A stretch of 64,000 nucleotides of DNA from Streptomyces piniterrae (GTDB lineage Bacteria > Actinomycetota > Actinomycetes > Streptomycetales > Streptomycetaceae), in the NCBI RefSeq assembly GCF_005048155.1, contig NZ_SUMB01000005.1, forward strand, positions 310,001 through 374,000, read 5' to 3'. The first letter of the stretch is position 1. Each line of letters opens with the position of its first letter. The notes beneath the pieces are model-generated. The model was not told where the DNA came from, did no database searches, and was given only the letters and a program-made list of their open reading frames with translations. The translations under genes were made by a program, and so were the position numbers. This document shows positions 15,740-23,771 of the stretch, one piece after another.

Positions 15740-16855
15740 TCAGCCCTCCTTGTCGGCAACGGAGTCGGAGGCGGCGCCGGCGCCGGATGATGAGCCGGAG
15801 TCCGCGCTCTTGGCCGGCGTCTCCGGCCGGGCGGACGATTCCCTCTTGGCCGGCGTCTCCCGTTTGACAGGTGCCTCCCGTTTGACCGGTGCCTCCCGTT
15901 TGGTGGGCGCCTTCCTGGCGGCCCGGCCGCCGCCGACGCCGGCCGCGGCCTTACGCGCCGCCTGCGTCGACGCCCCGCCGCCGCTACGCCCGGACCGCGC
16001 CCCGCCTCCCGCCTTACGCCCCGGGGCCCTGGCCCTGTCCGCCTTGGCTGAGTCCCCCTTGGCTGAGTCCCCCTTGGCACCTTCGGACCTGGCACCTTCG
16101 GACTCGGCATCTGAGGCAGCCGTTCCGCCTTCCGAGGATGTCCCTCCCCCGGGCGCCCCCACCGGCCGCGGCGGCACCGCGGGTATCGGCGGCACCGCCG
16201 CCGCACCTCGCCCCTCCGCAGCCCCCGGCGGCACCGGTGCCCCCGGCACCCCGAAGGGCAGCACCTTCACATCGGGCTTGTGCACCGGCTTCGCCGGGAC
16301 CGGCTTCTGGTGCCCGTCCAGCAGCACCAACGACGCCTGGTACACCACCGACAGCGAGTACGGAGTGTTGTGGAGCATGCCCCACAGCTTCGACGTCTCG
16401 TCGACGTCCATCTGGGTCGGCGTGAAGCGGACCCGCTGGAGCGACTCGGCGAGATCGCTGCCCTCCAGGTGCGGACGTTGCGCCGCCTCCTCGATCAACT
16501 CCTTGGGCAGCACCGGTATTTCGTGCAGGGTGCGGACGACGCTGCCGATCAGCCGCTGCCCGACCAGCTCCGTCTCCTCGCCGTACGCGCTGATGACGTA
16601 GTGCAGATCGATCGCCGCGGCCGGCCGCTTGAGCAGTGTGCCGTCGGAGGCGCGGGTGACCAGGTCGTTGTTGCGCATCGAGGGGTTGTGGGTGACCTGG
16701 TAGAGGAAGACCGTGATCGTCGGGTCGGTCGGCGGATCGGCCGGCGGCTTACGGGTCTCCACCGAGACGGCCATATCGATCTCGGGGTGCAGATTGTGCT
16801 CGATCAGCAGCGCAAGGGCCTGGGTGACCGTCGCGACGGCGAGTGCGTTACTCAT
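15740..16855 (-). CDS. DUF4255 tube-terminator/cap protein (Afp16/Pvc16-type)
   Basis: A 371-aa protein whose first about 200 residues match the DUF4255/Pvc16 N-terminal family: NALAVATVTQALALLIEHNLH, TVFLYQVTHNPSMRNNDL, IDLHYVISAYGEE and LGMLHNTPYSLSVVYQASLVLLDG-type segments. In PVC/AFP this protein caps the distal end of tube and sheath and sets final length. The C-terminal about 170 residues are a disordered Gly/Ala/Lys tail with repeats of REAPVKREAPVKRETPAK. ATG 16855 is chosen over a GTG 14 codons upstream because it lies 4 bp after the preceding stop. Confidence 0.88.
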   Translation of the reverse strand: MSNALAVATVTQALALLIEHNLHPEIDMAVSVETRKPPADPPTDPTITVFLYQVTHNPSMRNNDLVTRASDGTLLKRPAAAIDLHYVISAYGEETELVGQRLIGSVVRTLHEIPVLPKELIEEAAQRPHLEGSDLAESLQRVRFTPTQMDVDETSKLWGMLHNTPYSLSVVYQASLVLLDGHQKPVPAKPVHKPDVKVLPFGVPGAPVPPGAAEGRGAAAVPPIPAVPPRPVGAPGGGTSSEGGTAASDAESEGARSEGAKGDSAKGDSAKADRARAPGRKAGGGARSGRSGGGASTQAARKAAAGVGGGRAARKAPTKREAPVKREAPVKRETPAKRESSARPETPAKSADSGSSSGAGAASDSVADKEG

Positions 16856-16859
16856 GACG

Positions 16860-17657
16860 TCAGTTCCTCTTCTCGTCGCGGGAGAGGTAGTCCGCAAGGC
16901 TCAGCGCGGGGCCGGGCCGTACCGTCCGCTCGGGGCGGGTCGCGGCCGTGCGGTCCGGGCCGCCCGCCGCGGTGACCTCCAGCCGGCCGATCTGTACGTG
17001 CACCACACGCTCGGCCGGGCGCCCGCCGCGGCGGCCCGAAGCGGCCTGCCGGGCGGCGGTACGCGCCGCCGTCTCGTGGGAACGCGGCTGCAGGGGAGTG
17101 GCGGGCGACGCGGTGGCGGTGGCCCGGTCGGCCCGGGGGCCGGTGCGGGGCCCGGGCGCCCGTCCGGCCGTACCGTCGTCGCCCGGCGAGGCCGCGGTCC
17201 GCCGACCGGTCCGTACGCCCTCGGTGCCGGAGCCGGGACGGGCCGGCGGGGCGGGCGACGCCGCCGGACGCAGCAGCGGCGCGTCCGGCCGCCGGGATCC
17301 GTCCGGCGCGTCCGAGGCGTCCCGCACGGCGGGCCCGGTGCGCAGGACGGTCTCCCGCTCCGTTGTGCGCACCTCGCGCTCGATAGGTGAGAAAGGTCCG
17401 TCGGGCAGCCGGAGTTGGGGAGCTGGCGGGGCGAGCAGCGCGGGCACTGCGGCCTCGTCGTCGAAGGTGTCCCGCGCACCGCGCAGCGCCTCGATCCGCT
17501 CGAAGGGCCCCGGCAGCCGGGGCCGTACCCGCGCTGGACGTCCTCCGCCGCCGCCGTCCGGGCCGCCCGCTGGCGTGCCGGGCGGCAGCGGCCCGGCCGC
17601 GGACGCCGGCGCATGCCGGGCCAGCAGCCGGTCGAAGTAGTCGGGCAGGTCAGGCAT
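16860..17657 (-). CDS. Disordered CIS-associated protein with C-terminal HVQIGRLEV motif
   Basis: A 265-aa Pro/Arg/Ala-rich protein, mostly predicted disordered by composition. Only the ends look structured: MPDLPDYFDRLLARHAP at the start, PGPFERIEALRG near residue 50 and VVHVQIGRLEVTAA near residue 218, followed by LSLADYLSRDEKRN. The HVxIGRxEV strand recurs, as I remember, in eCIS proteins encoded between the baseplate chaperone and DUF4255 genes. Its ATG overlaps the upstream stop by 8 nt, and 4 bp separate it from DUF4255. Its function is unknown; an assembly scaffold is one possibility. Confidence 0.78.
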   Translation of the reverse strand: MPDLPDYFDRLLARHAPASAAGPLPPGTPAGGPDGGGGGRPARVRPRLPGPFERIEALRGARDTFDDEAAVPALLAPPAPQLRLPDGPFSPIEREVRTTERETVLRTGPAVRDASDAPDGSRRPDAPLLRPAASPAPPARPGSGTEGVRTGRRTAASPGDDGTAGRAPGPRTGPRADRATATASPATPLQPRSHETAARTAARQAASGRRGGRPAERVVHVQIGRLEVTAAGGPDRTAATRPERTVRPGPALSLADYLSRDEKRN

Positions 17658-18477
17658 CTGCGCACAACTCCAGGTAGTAGCGGCGCCGTTGCGGGCTGAG
17701 TGCCAGGATCTCCGGCTCGCTCCAGCCGTACGCGGTGGCGAGCAGATGGACGTCGAGGAGCACGTCCCTGGCCCAGGCGTCCAGTTCGGTCCACAGGTAG
17801 GCGGCGATGTCCAGCTCGGCCGGGGTGGCCTCGCCGCATTCGGGGCAGGCGATGTTGAGGGTGACGTCGGCGGCCGGGTCGGCCAGTTCCGCCTCCTCGG
17901 CGAGACGCCTGCGGAGCTTCTCGGGGAGGAAGCGGGGGAGCCGGTCCGAGGGGACCGGCTCCCCGGCGCGTACGGCCGAGACGGTGCAGCGGGTGAGCAG
18001 CAGGTCCCGGGGGTCCGGAGGGTCGAGGGCGGCCGCGGGATCGGCGGCGGCGCGGGCGACCGCCGCGAGATCGGCGACGGTCGGCAGCCGGAACTCGATC
18101 TCCCAGCCGTCCTCCGCCAGCCGCAGCGGACCGTCCGGTACACCATCAGGACCCGACGGGCCATCAGGACCCGACGGGCCATCAGCCCCGGCCGGCCCCT
18201 CGGGACCCTCCGCCCCGAACCGCGACGCGTCGAGGTCGAACTCCATCGCCTCGCCGCACGCCGCGCATTCGACCCGCACCTGCATCCGCTCGCCGAACAG
18301 CACGCGGCGCAGCGCGAACAGGTCGGTCGCGCGGCGGCCGAGGGGCATCGACAGCAGCGTGTCGGTGCCGGCCTCCGGACGGGCGGCACGGTGCAGCAGC
18401 AGGGCGCGCCCGGGTGCGTCCCGGTCCAGCCCCGCTTCCCAGGTGGCCAGCAGCTCGGCGGGCCCCGTCAGCGCCAT
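17650..18477 (-). CDS. Zinc-ribbon T4-type baseplate hub assembly chaperone-like CIS protein
   Basis: A 275-aa protein. Two Cys pairs, VECAACGEAMEFDL (about residue 73) and IACPECGEATPAEL (about 210), look like a split zinc ribbon, and the C-terminal WTELDAWARDVLLDVHLLATAYGWSEPEILALSPQRRRYYLEL closely resembles the T4 baseplate hub chaperone (gp26/gp51-like) family annotated in CIS loci. Between the Cys pairs is a collagen-like Gly-Pro-Ser/Asp insert (about residues 95-115) encoded by an 18-bp direct repeat near 18149-18184. It lies 35 bp after the tube gene and overlaps the next gene by 8 nt. Likely role: assisting baseplate assembly. Confidence 0.72.
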   Translation of the reverse strand: MALTGPAELLATWEAGLDRDAPGRALLLHRAARPEAGTDTLLSMPLGRRATDLFALRRVLFGERMQVRVECAACGEAMEFDLDASRFGAEGPEGPAGADGPSGPDGPSGPDGVPDGPLRLAEDGWEIEFRLPTVADLAAVARAAADPAAALDPPDPRDLLLTRCTVSAVRAGEPVPSDRLPRFLPEKLRRRLAEEAELADPAADVTLNIACPECGEATPAELDIAAYLWTELDAWARDVLLDVHLLATAYGWSEPEILALSPQRRRYYLELCADA

Positions 18478-18512
18478 CCCTCACCCCCCGTTCCGCGTCC
18501 CCCTTCCCCTGG

Positions 18513-19037
18513 TCAGGCCGGGTGGGTGAACGAGGGCTCCTCAGGCTCGGGCACCTCGTAGTCCCGCTCCCAGCCCTCGCATTCCAGCTTCAGGCTCTGG
18601 ATGGCGACGGCGTTGGCGTTGGCGTCCATCTCGCCCAGGACCTGGTACTCGCTCGGCCAGGACCGGTAGATCTTGTGCGAGACGGCGACCTGACCGGCCT
18701 CGTTGAGGACCTGGATGACGATGTCCTTGCGGAAGTCGGCCAGCGAGACCTCCGAGCCGAGGCCGGCGCCGACCTGCCAGACCTTGTTGGCCCAGCGGTC
18801 GAACTCCGGGTCGTGGGTGACCCCGCGCTCCAGGGTGATCCCCTCGAACTCGGAGCGGCCCGGGGACTTGCGGGGGGAGCTGGGGTCGCCGCCGTGCCGG
18901 TGCTTGACGACCTCGGTGGTGCGCTTCAGCGGGCTGATCTTGCTGACGCCCGCGACCGTACGGCCGTCCCACAGGACCAGGAACTTGAAGTTCTTGTACG
19001 GGTCGAAGCGATGGGCGTTGATCTGGAACTCAGCCAT
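18513..19037 (-). CDS. CIS inner tube protein (Afp1/Afp5, gp19-like)
   Basis: A 174-aa phage-tail tube protein. Characteristic elements are the N-terminal FKFLVLWDGRTVAGVSKISPLKRTTEVVKHRHGGD, GITLERGVTHDPEFDRWANKVW and the C-terminal VAIQSLKLECEGWERDY. Hcp/gp19-type subunits stack into the hollow tube driven out by sheath contraction. It is 30 bp downstream of the sheath gene. Only one tube gene is visible, whereas Afp and several Streptomyces CIS loci encode two or more tube paralogs. Confidence 0.93.
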   Translation of the reverse strand: MAEFQINAHRFDPYKNFKFLVLWDGRTVAGVSKISPLKRTTEVVKHRHGGDPSSPRKSPGRSEFEGITLERGVTHDPEFDRWANKVWQVGAGLGSEVSLADFRKDIVIQVLNEAGQVAVSHKIYRSWPSEYQVLGEMDANANAVAIQSLKLECEGWERDYEVPEPEEPSFTHPA

Positions 19038-19067
19038 CGGATTCCTTCACGTCTCCTTTCCTGCACG

Positions 19068-20927
19068 TCACTGGACGTCGAACTGGCCGGCCATCTGCTG
19101 GATCTTGACGATCACGAACTCGGCGGGCTTCACGGGTGCGATGCCGACGACGACATTCACGATCCCGTTGTCGATGTCCTCGGCGGTGGTGGTGTCCTTG
19201 TCGCACTTGACGAAGTACGCCTGGCGCGGGGTGCCGCCCTTGAAGGCGCCCTTCTCGAAGAGGGTGTGCAGATACGCGGAGGCGTTGAGCCGGATCTGCT
19301 GCCAGAGCTGTTCGTTGTTGGGCTCGAAGACGACCCACTGCAGGCCGCGCAGCAGGCTCTCCTCGATGTGCAGCGCCAGCCGCCGCACCGGTACGTACTT
19401 CCACTCGCTGTCGAGCGCGTCCGCGCCCTCCAGGGTGCGGGCGCCCCAGACCAGCGGGCCGACCACCGGGAAGGTGCGCAGGGAGTTGATGCCCAGCGGG
19501 TTGAGGAGTCCGTTCTCGCGGTCGGTGAGCTTGACCGTGAGGGAGTGCACCCCGGCCAGCCGGGCCTCGGTGCCCGCCGGCGCCTTCCACACCCCGCGCT
19601 CGCTGTCCGTACGGGCGAAGACGCCCGCGATGGCGCCGGACGGCGGGAAGGAGCGCAGCCGCCCTGTGAGCGGGTCGGTGAGCTGGAGGTGCGGGAAGTA
19701 CAGGGCGGAGTGGTTTCCGCGCACCGGGTCGAAGGCGGCGATGCCGGCGCGGGCCGCGTCCACACTGCCCCAGGCGGCGGGCGCGTCGGCGAGCAGGAAG
19801 ATCCGCCGCTCCCGGCACAGCCGCTCGGCCGCCGAGAGCACCGTGATCATGTCGTCGGTGGACTCGTACGAGGCGAGCTCGGGCAGGGAGAGCAGATTGA
19901 CGTCGTCGACGTCGCGCAGTGCCTGGAGGCCGCTCTTGCGGGACTCGCTGCCGATGATGTCGCGCGGGCCTGGCGGGTCGCCGTCCTCGCCGCCGCAGAG
20001 CGGGAAGACAGGCGGGTTCACGGACGCTTCGAGGCCCAGGTCGTTGGCGCATTCGCCGACGAAGCGCACCACGTCGCCGGGGTCGGTGGACCCGGCGACG
20101 ACCTGGATGCGGCGGCCGAACGCGGTGACCTCGACGCCCGCGAAGGCGTGCTTGCCGGGGGCGTCGGGGAGCGCGCGCAGCTTGTGCTCCAGGAGCAGCG
20201 CCAGCTCGGTGACGTTGCAGGGCGGTTCGCCGTCGCAGTCCGGGTCGTAGAGGGTGAACTCGCGCTCCACCTCGCCGATCTTGACGGTGAGGTCGACGTT
20301 CAGATCGGGGAGTTCGTGGTGGAACGCCTTGGAGACGGTGCCGGACGGGTCCGGGCGGCCCTCGCCGACGACCTGCACGCGGATCAGAGACGAGCCCGCG
20401 TTGATCACCGTTTCGGCGTAGCGGCCGTGTCCGGGGTCCATCGACAGACCGGAGTACGCCTCGCGGGCGGTGCCGCGGGCGTCCAGGACCTGGAGGTTGA
20501 AGGTTTCGTCCGGACACGGGGTGTCGTGGTCGACGGCCACCCGGAGGTGGGAGCCCCAGACGCCGGGCTCCTTGGCGTGCACTTCGAGGACGGGGCACTG
20601 GCTGTGGCCCTCGGTGGACTCCAGGGTGACGCAGGCGGCCTTGCCGCTGCCGGCCTTGGCGACCCGGACGATGACGGCGACGGTGCCGCCGTTGCCGAAG
20701 AACTGGTGGACGGCGTAGCCGACCGGGCTCTGCGAGGTCAGGCCGCCGAAGCGGCGCTCGAAGTCGGCGAAGCTGGTGATCCGTACGGGCTGGTTGAGCG
20801 GGCCGCGCCGGGTGTGTCCGACGAAGGCGGTCACGGATGTCGTAACGGTGGTGATGCTGCGGATGCTGCTGGGAAGCTCTTCGACATAAACGCCGGGGTA
20901 GCCCCGATTGGCAGTATGTGTCGGCAT
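19068..20927 (-). CDS. CIS contractile sheath protein (Afp2/3/4-like)
   Basis: A 619-aa tail sheath protein, the promoter-proximal gene of the cluster. Recognisable sheath features are the N-terminal YPGVYVEELPSSIRSITTVTTSVTAFVGHTRRGP and the C-terminal GARTLEGADALDSEWKYVPVRRLALHIEESLLRGLQWVVFEPNNEQLWQQIRLNASAYL, followed by YFVKCDKDT and a C-terminal PAEFVIVKIQQMAG. Contraction of the sheath drives the tube through the target membrane. ATG 20927 is chosen, with GGAGG 4 nt upstream; an in-frame extension of 45 codons upstream lacks a sheath-like sequence and a ribosome site. There is one sheath gene only. Confidence 0.95.
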   Translation of the reverse strand: MPTHTANRGYPGVYVEELPSSIRSITTVTTSVTAFVGHTRRGPLNQPVRITSFADFERRFGGLTSQSPVGYAVHQFFGNGGTVAVIVRVAKAGSGKAACVTLESTEGHSQCPVLEVHAKEPGVWGSHLRVAVDHDTPCPDETFNLQVLDARGTAREAYSGLSMDPGHGRYAETVINAGSSLIRVQVVGEGRPDPSGTVSKAFHHELPDLNVDLTVKIGEVEREFTLYDPDCDGEPPCNVTELALLLEHKLRALPDAPGKHAFAGVEVTAFGRRIQVVAGSTDPGDVVRFVGECANDLGLEASVNPPVFPLCGGEDGDPPGPRDIIGSESRKSGLQALRDVDDVNLLSLPELASYESTDDMITVLSAAERLCRERRIFLLADAPAAWGSVDAARAGIAAFDPVRGNHSALYFPHLQLTDPLTGRLRSFPPSGAIAGVFARTDSERGVWKAPAGTEARLAGVHSLTVKLTDRENGLLNPLGINSLRTFPVVGPLVWGARTLEGADALDSEWKYVPVRRLALHIEESLLRGLQWVVFEPNNEQLWQQIRLNASAYLHTLFEKGAFKGGTPRQAYFVKCDKDTTTAEDIDNGIVNVVVGIAPVKPAEFVIVKIQQMAGQFDVQ

Positions 20928-21565
20928 TCCCCCTCCAATCCCTTCAGGCACCGAGTGCGAGGACACCAAGAAATCGAGAAAGCCGGGAGGGGGGCGGGAA
21001 GAAGGGGGAGGGGTGGCGGGTGCGGAAGAGCCCACGGCCGGCCTGTGCCCACGGTCGCGCATCCCCCCGCCAACCCATCAAGTTCCCCCGTCTGCACCCG
21101 GTGCGGGACGGTCTGTCGACCGGCCTGCACGGGACCAAGCCCGAAGCTTGTGACTCCTGATGCGTATGTATGCGTAAGTGCTCAACGCAGTCTCCGCTGC
21201 GGGGAGTTGGAGGGTCAAGGGGCCTTTCAGGACACCTTGGGCAGGTGTACGAGAAGGACCCCTCGCCCGCCATGCGACACCTGAGGTGATGCCGCCATCA
21301 GGGCATCGTCGAAATCAGGCCACGCGTTGATCCACTCGGTTGATGATCGAAAAATCTGTGACCGTAATCACCGCCGGAGTGTGATCTGCGATTTAGGGAC
21401 CTCGGTGCTGCGGCGATAACCTGCCGGACGGACATGCCGCGTACCGGACTCCGTGCTACGCCTCCCCTGTGACAGCGCCGTCACGTTGCCCTTCGCGGCA
21501 CGCCCATCGCAAAGAACGAACCGCGATTACTACGGCGATTCTGAGTAGACAAGGGACGGACGCGC
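20928..21565. promoter_or_regulatory. Divergent intergenic region between CIS sheath gene and sucC
   Basis: This is a 638-bp gene-free stretch that must hold the CIS operon promoter (leftward) and the sucCD promoter (rightward). It is purine/pyrimidine mixed and less GC-rich near 21315-21375, where several AT-rich elements occur (TTGATGATCGAAAAATC, GTGATCTGCGATTTAGGG). A GATAAC at about 21415 could be a -10 element for sucC, but I see no convincing -35. No small reading frame, repeat or RNA gene is evident. Confidence 0.5.
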
Positions 21566-22744
21566 GTGGACCTGTTCGAGTACCAGGCGAGGGACCTCTT
21601 CGCCAAGCACGGTGTACCGGTGCTGGCCGGTGAAGTCATCGACACGCCTGAGGCGGCGCGCGAGGCGACCCAGCGGCTGGGCGGCAAGTCGGTCGTCAAG
21701 GCCCAGGTGAAGGTCGGTGGCCGCGGCAAGGCCGGCGGCGTGAAGCTGGCCGCGACCCCGGACGAGGCGGTCGCCCGTGCGACCGACATCCTCGGCATGG
21801 ACATCAAGGGCCACACGGTCCACAAGGTGATGATCGCCGAGACCGCTCCGGAGATCGCCGAGGAGTACTACGTCTCGTACCTCCTCGACCGCACCAACCG
21901 CACCTTCCTGGCCATGGCCTCCGTCGCGGGCGGCATGGACATCGAGGAGGTCGCGGAGAAGACCCCCGAGAAGCTCGCCAAGATCCCGGTGGACGCCAAC
22001 GAGGGCGTCTCCAAGGAGAAGGCCCAGGAGATCGTCGCCGCGGCGAAGTTCCCGGCCGAGGTCGCCGACCAGGTCGCCGACATCCTCGTCACGCTGTGGA
22101 AGACCTTCATCGCCGAGGACGCGCTCCTCGTCGAGGTCAACCCGCTGGCCAAGGTCGCGAGCGGCGACGTGCTCGCCCTCGACGGCAAGGTCTCGCTCGA
22201 CGAGAACGCCGAGTTCCGCCAGCCGGAGCACGAGGCGCTGGAGGACAAGGACGCGGCTAACCCGCTCGAAGCCGCGGCCAAGGCCAAGGGCCTCAACTAC
22301 GTCAAGCTCGACGGCGAGGTCGGCATCATCGGCAACGGCGCGGGTCTCGTCATGAGCACCCTGGACGTCGTCGCCTACGCCGGCGAGAACCACGGCAACG
22401 TCAAGCCCGCCAACTTCCTCGACATCGGTGGCGGCGCCTCCGCCGAGGTCATGGCGAACGGCCTGGAGATCATCCTGGGCGACCCGGACGTCAAGTCCGT
22501 GTTCGTCAACGTCTTCGGTGGCATCACCGCCTGCGACGAGGTCGCCAACGGCATCGTCCAGGCCCTGGAGCTGCTCAAGTCCAAGGGCGAGAACGTCACC
22601 AAGCCCCTGGTCGTGCGCCTCGACGGCAACAACGCGGAGCTGGGTCGCCAGATCCTGAGCGACGCCAACCACCCGCTCGTTCAGCGTGTGGACACCATGG
22701 ACGGCGCGGCCGACAAGGCCGCCGAGCTCGCGGCTGCGAAGTAA
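21566..22744 (+). CDS. sucC: Succinyl-CoA synthetase beta subunit
   Basis: A 392-aa ATP-grasp subunit that, with SucD, interconverts succinyl-CoA and succinate while making ATP or GTP in the TCA cycle. Length and motifs match the family: MDLFEYQARDLFAKHGVPV at the start, KAQVKVGGRGKAGGVKLA (nucleotide-binding loop), EVNPLAKVASGDVLALDGKVSLDENAEFR, and NGAGLVMSTLDVV followed by GGGASAEVMANGLEI and NVFGGITACDEVANGIV. The GTG start has an AAGGGACGGA site 6 nt upstream. sucD follows 21 bp later, so both are one operon. A near full-length open frame on the opposite strand is a GC-bias shadow. Confidence 0.98.
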   Translation: MDLFEYQARDLFAKHGVPVLAGEVIDTPEAAREATQRLGGKSVVKAQVKVGGRGKAGGVKLAATPDEAVARATDILGMDIKGHTVHKVMIAETAPEIAEEYYVSYLLDRTNRTFLAMASVAGGMDIEEVAEKTPEKLAKIPVDANEGVSKEKAQEIVAAAKFPAEVADQVADILVTLWKTFIAEDALLVEVNPLAKVASGDVLALDGKVSLDENAEFRQPEHEALEDKDAANPLEAAAKAKGLNYVKLDGEVGIIGNGAGLVMSTLDVVAYAGENHGNVKPANFLDIGGGASAEVMANGLEIILGDPDVKSVFVNVFGGITACDEVANGIVQALELLKSKGENVTKPLVVRLDGNNAELGRQILSDANHPLVQRVDTMDGAADKAAELAAAK

Positions 22745-22765
22745 GGGACGAGGGACTCCAACACC

Positions 22766-23650
22766 ATGGCTATCTTCCTCACCAAGGACAGCAAGGTCAT
22801 CGTCCAGGGGATGACCGGCGCCACCGGCATGAAGCACACCAAGCTGATGCTCGGTGACGGCACCAACATCGTCGGCGGTGTGAACCCGCGCAAGGCCGGC
22901 ACCAGCGTCGACTTCGACGGCACCGAGGTCCCGGTCTTCGGCTCCGTCGCCGAGGCGATCGAGAAGACGGGCGCCAACGTCTCCGTCCTCTTCGTCCCGC
23001 CGGCCTTCGCCAAGGCCGCCGTCGTCGAGGCGATCGACGCCGAGATCCCCCTCGCCGTCGTCATCACCGAGGGCATCGCGGTCCACGACTCCGCCGCCTT
23101 CTGGGCGTACGCGAAGTCCAAGGGCAACAAGACCCGCATCATCGGCCCGAACTGCCCCGGCCTCATCACGCCGGGCCAGTCCAACGCCGGCATCATCCCG
23201 GGCGACATCACCAAGCCCGGCCGCATCGGTCTGGTGTCGAAGTCCGGCACGCTGACCTACCAGATGATGTACGAGCTGCGTGACATCGGCTTCTCGTCGG
23301 CCGTCGGCATCGGTGGCGACCCGGTCATCGGCACCACGCACATCGACGCCCTCGAGGCGTTCGAGGCGGACCCCGACACCGACCTGATCGTGATGATCGG
23401 TGAGATCGGCGGCGACGCCGAGGAGCGTGCGGCCGACTACATCAAGGCCAACGTCACCAAGCCGGTCGTCGGCTACGTCGCGGGCTTCACCGCGCCCGAG
23501 GGCAAGACCATGGGCCACGCCGGCGCCATCGTCTCCGGCTCCTCCGGCACCGCCCAGGCGAAGAAGGAGGCCCTCGAGGCCGCCGGCGTCAAGGTCGGCA
23601 AGACCCCGTCGGAGACCGCCCGCCTGGCGCGCGACCTCCTCAAGGGCTGA
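22766..23650 (+). CDS. sucD: Succinyl-CoA synthetase alpha subunit
   Basis: A 294-aa CoA-binding subunit of succinyl-CoA synthetase. It has VIVQGMTGATGMKHT, the NCPGLITPGQ signature (GPNCPG), and the phosphohistidine segment GKTMGHAGAIVSGSSGTAQAKKEAL, whose His carries the phosphate during catalysis. The C-terminus KVGKTPSETARLARDLL fits the family, and length is normal. Directly downstream of sucC; the pair is followed by an imperfect terminator hairpin at about 23698. Confidence 0.98.
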   Translation: MAIFLTKDSKVIVQGMTGATGMKHTKLMLGDGTNIVGGVNPRKAGTSVDFDGTEVPVFGSVAEAIEKTGANVSVLFVPPAFAKAAVVEAIDAEIPLAVVITEGIAVHDSAAFWAYAKSKGNKTRIIGPNCPGLITPGQSNAGIIPGDITKPGRIGLVSKSGTLTYQMMYELRDIGFSSAVGIGGDPVIGTTHIDALEAFEADPDTDLIVMIGEIGGDAEERAADYIKANVTKPVVGYVAGFTAPEGKTMGHAGAIVSGSSGTAQAKKEALEAAGVKVGKTPSETARLARDLLKG

Positions 23651-23697
23651 CCGCACGTTCGGCCAGTCGGATCAGCCGGATCCGTCCGGTGTCGTTC

Positions 23698-23739
23698 GGC
23701 CGCGGGCCCGTAACCCCTGGTGGGTACGGGCCAGCGGCC
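23698..23739 (+). terminator. Imperfect hairpin downstream of sucCD
   Basis: GGCCGC-G-GGCCCGTAACCC pairs with GGGTACGGGCC-A-GCGGCC around a short CTGGT loop, with one mismatch and one bulge. It lies 48 bp after the sucD stop and 33 bp before the end of the convergent sigma-like gene, so it may serve transcription from both sides. It has no T-run, as is usual in Streptomyces. Confidence 0.6.
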
Positions 23740-23771
23740 GTTCTCGACCCATCGGAAAGCTCCTTGTCCCG

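Noticed and set aside
18414..21284. Long plus-strand frame opposite the sheath and tube genes
   Set aside because: Codon use and sequence show only complement effects; sheath and tube motifs are unambiguous on the minus strand.
21530..23656. A 708-codon open frame opposite sucCD
   Set aside because: It is a GC-bias shadow of two clearly conserved genes.
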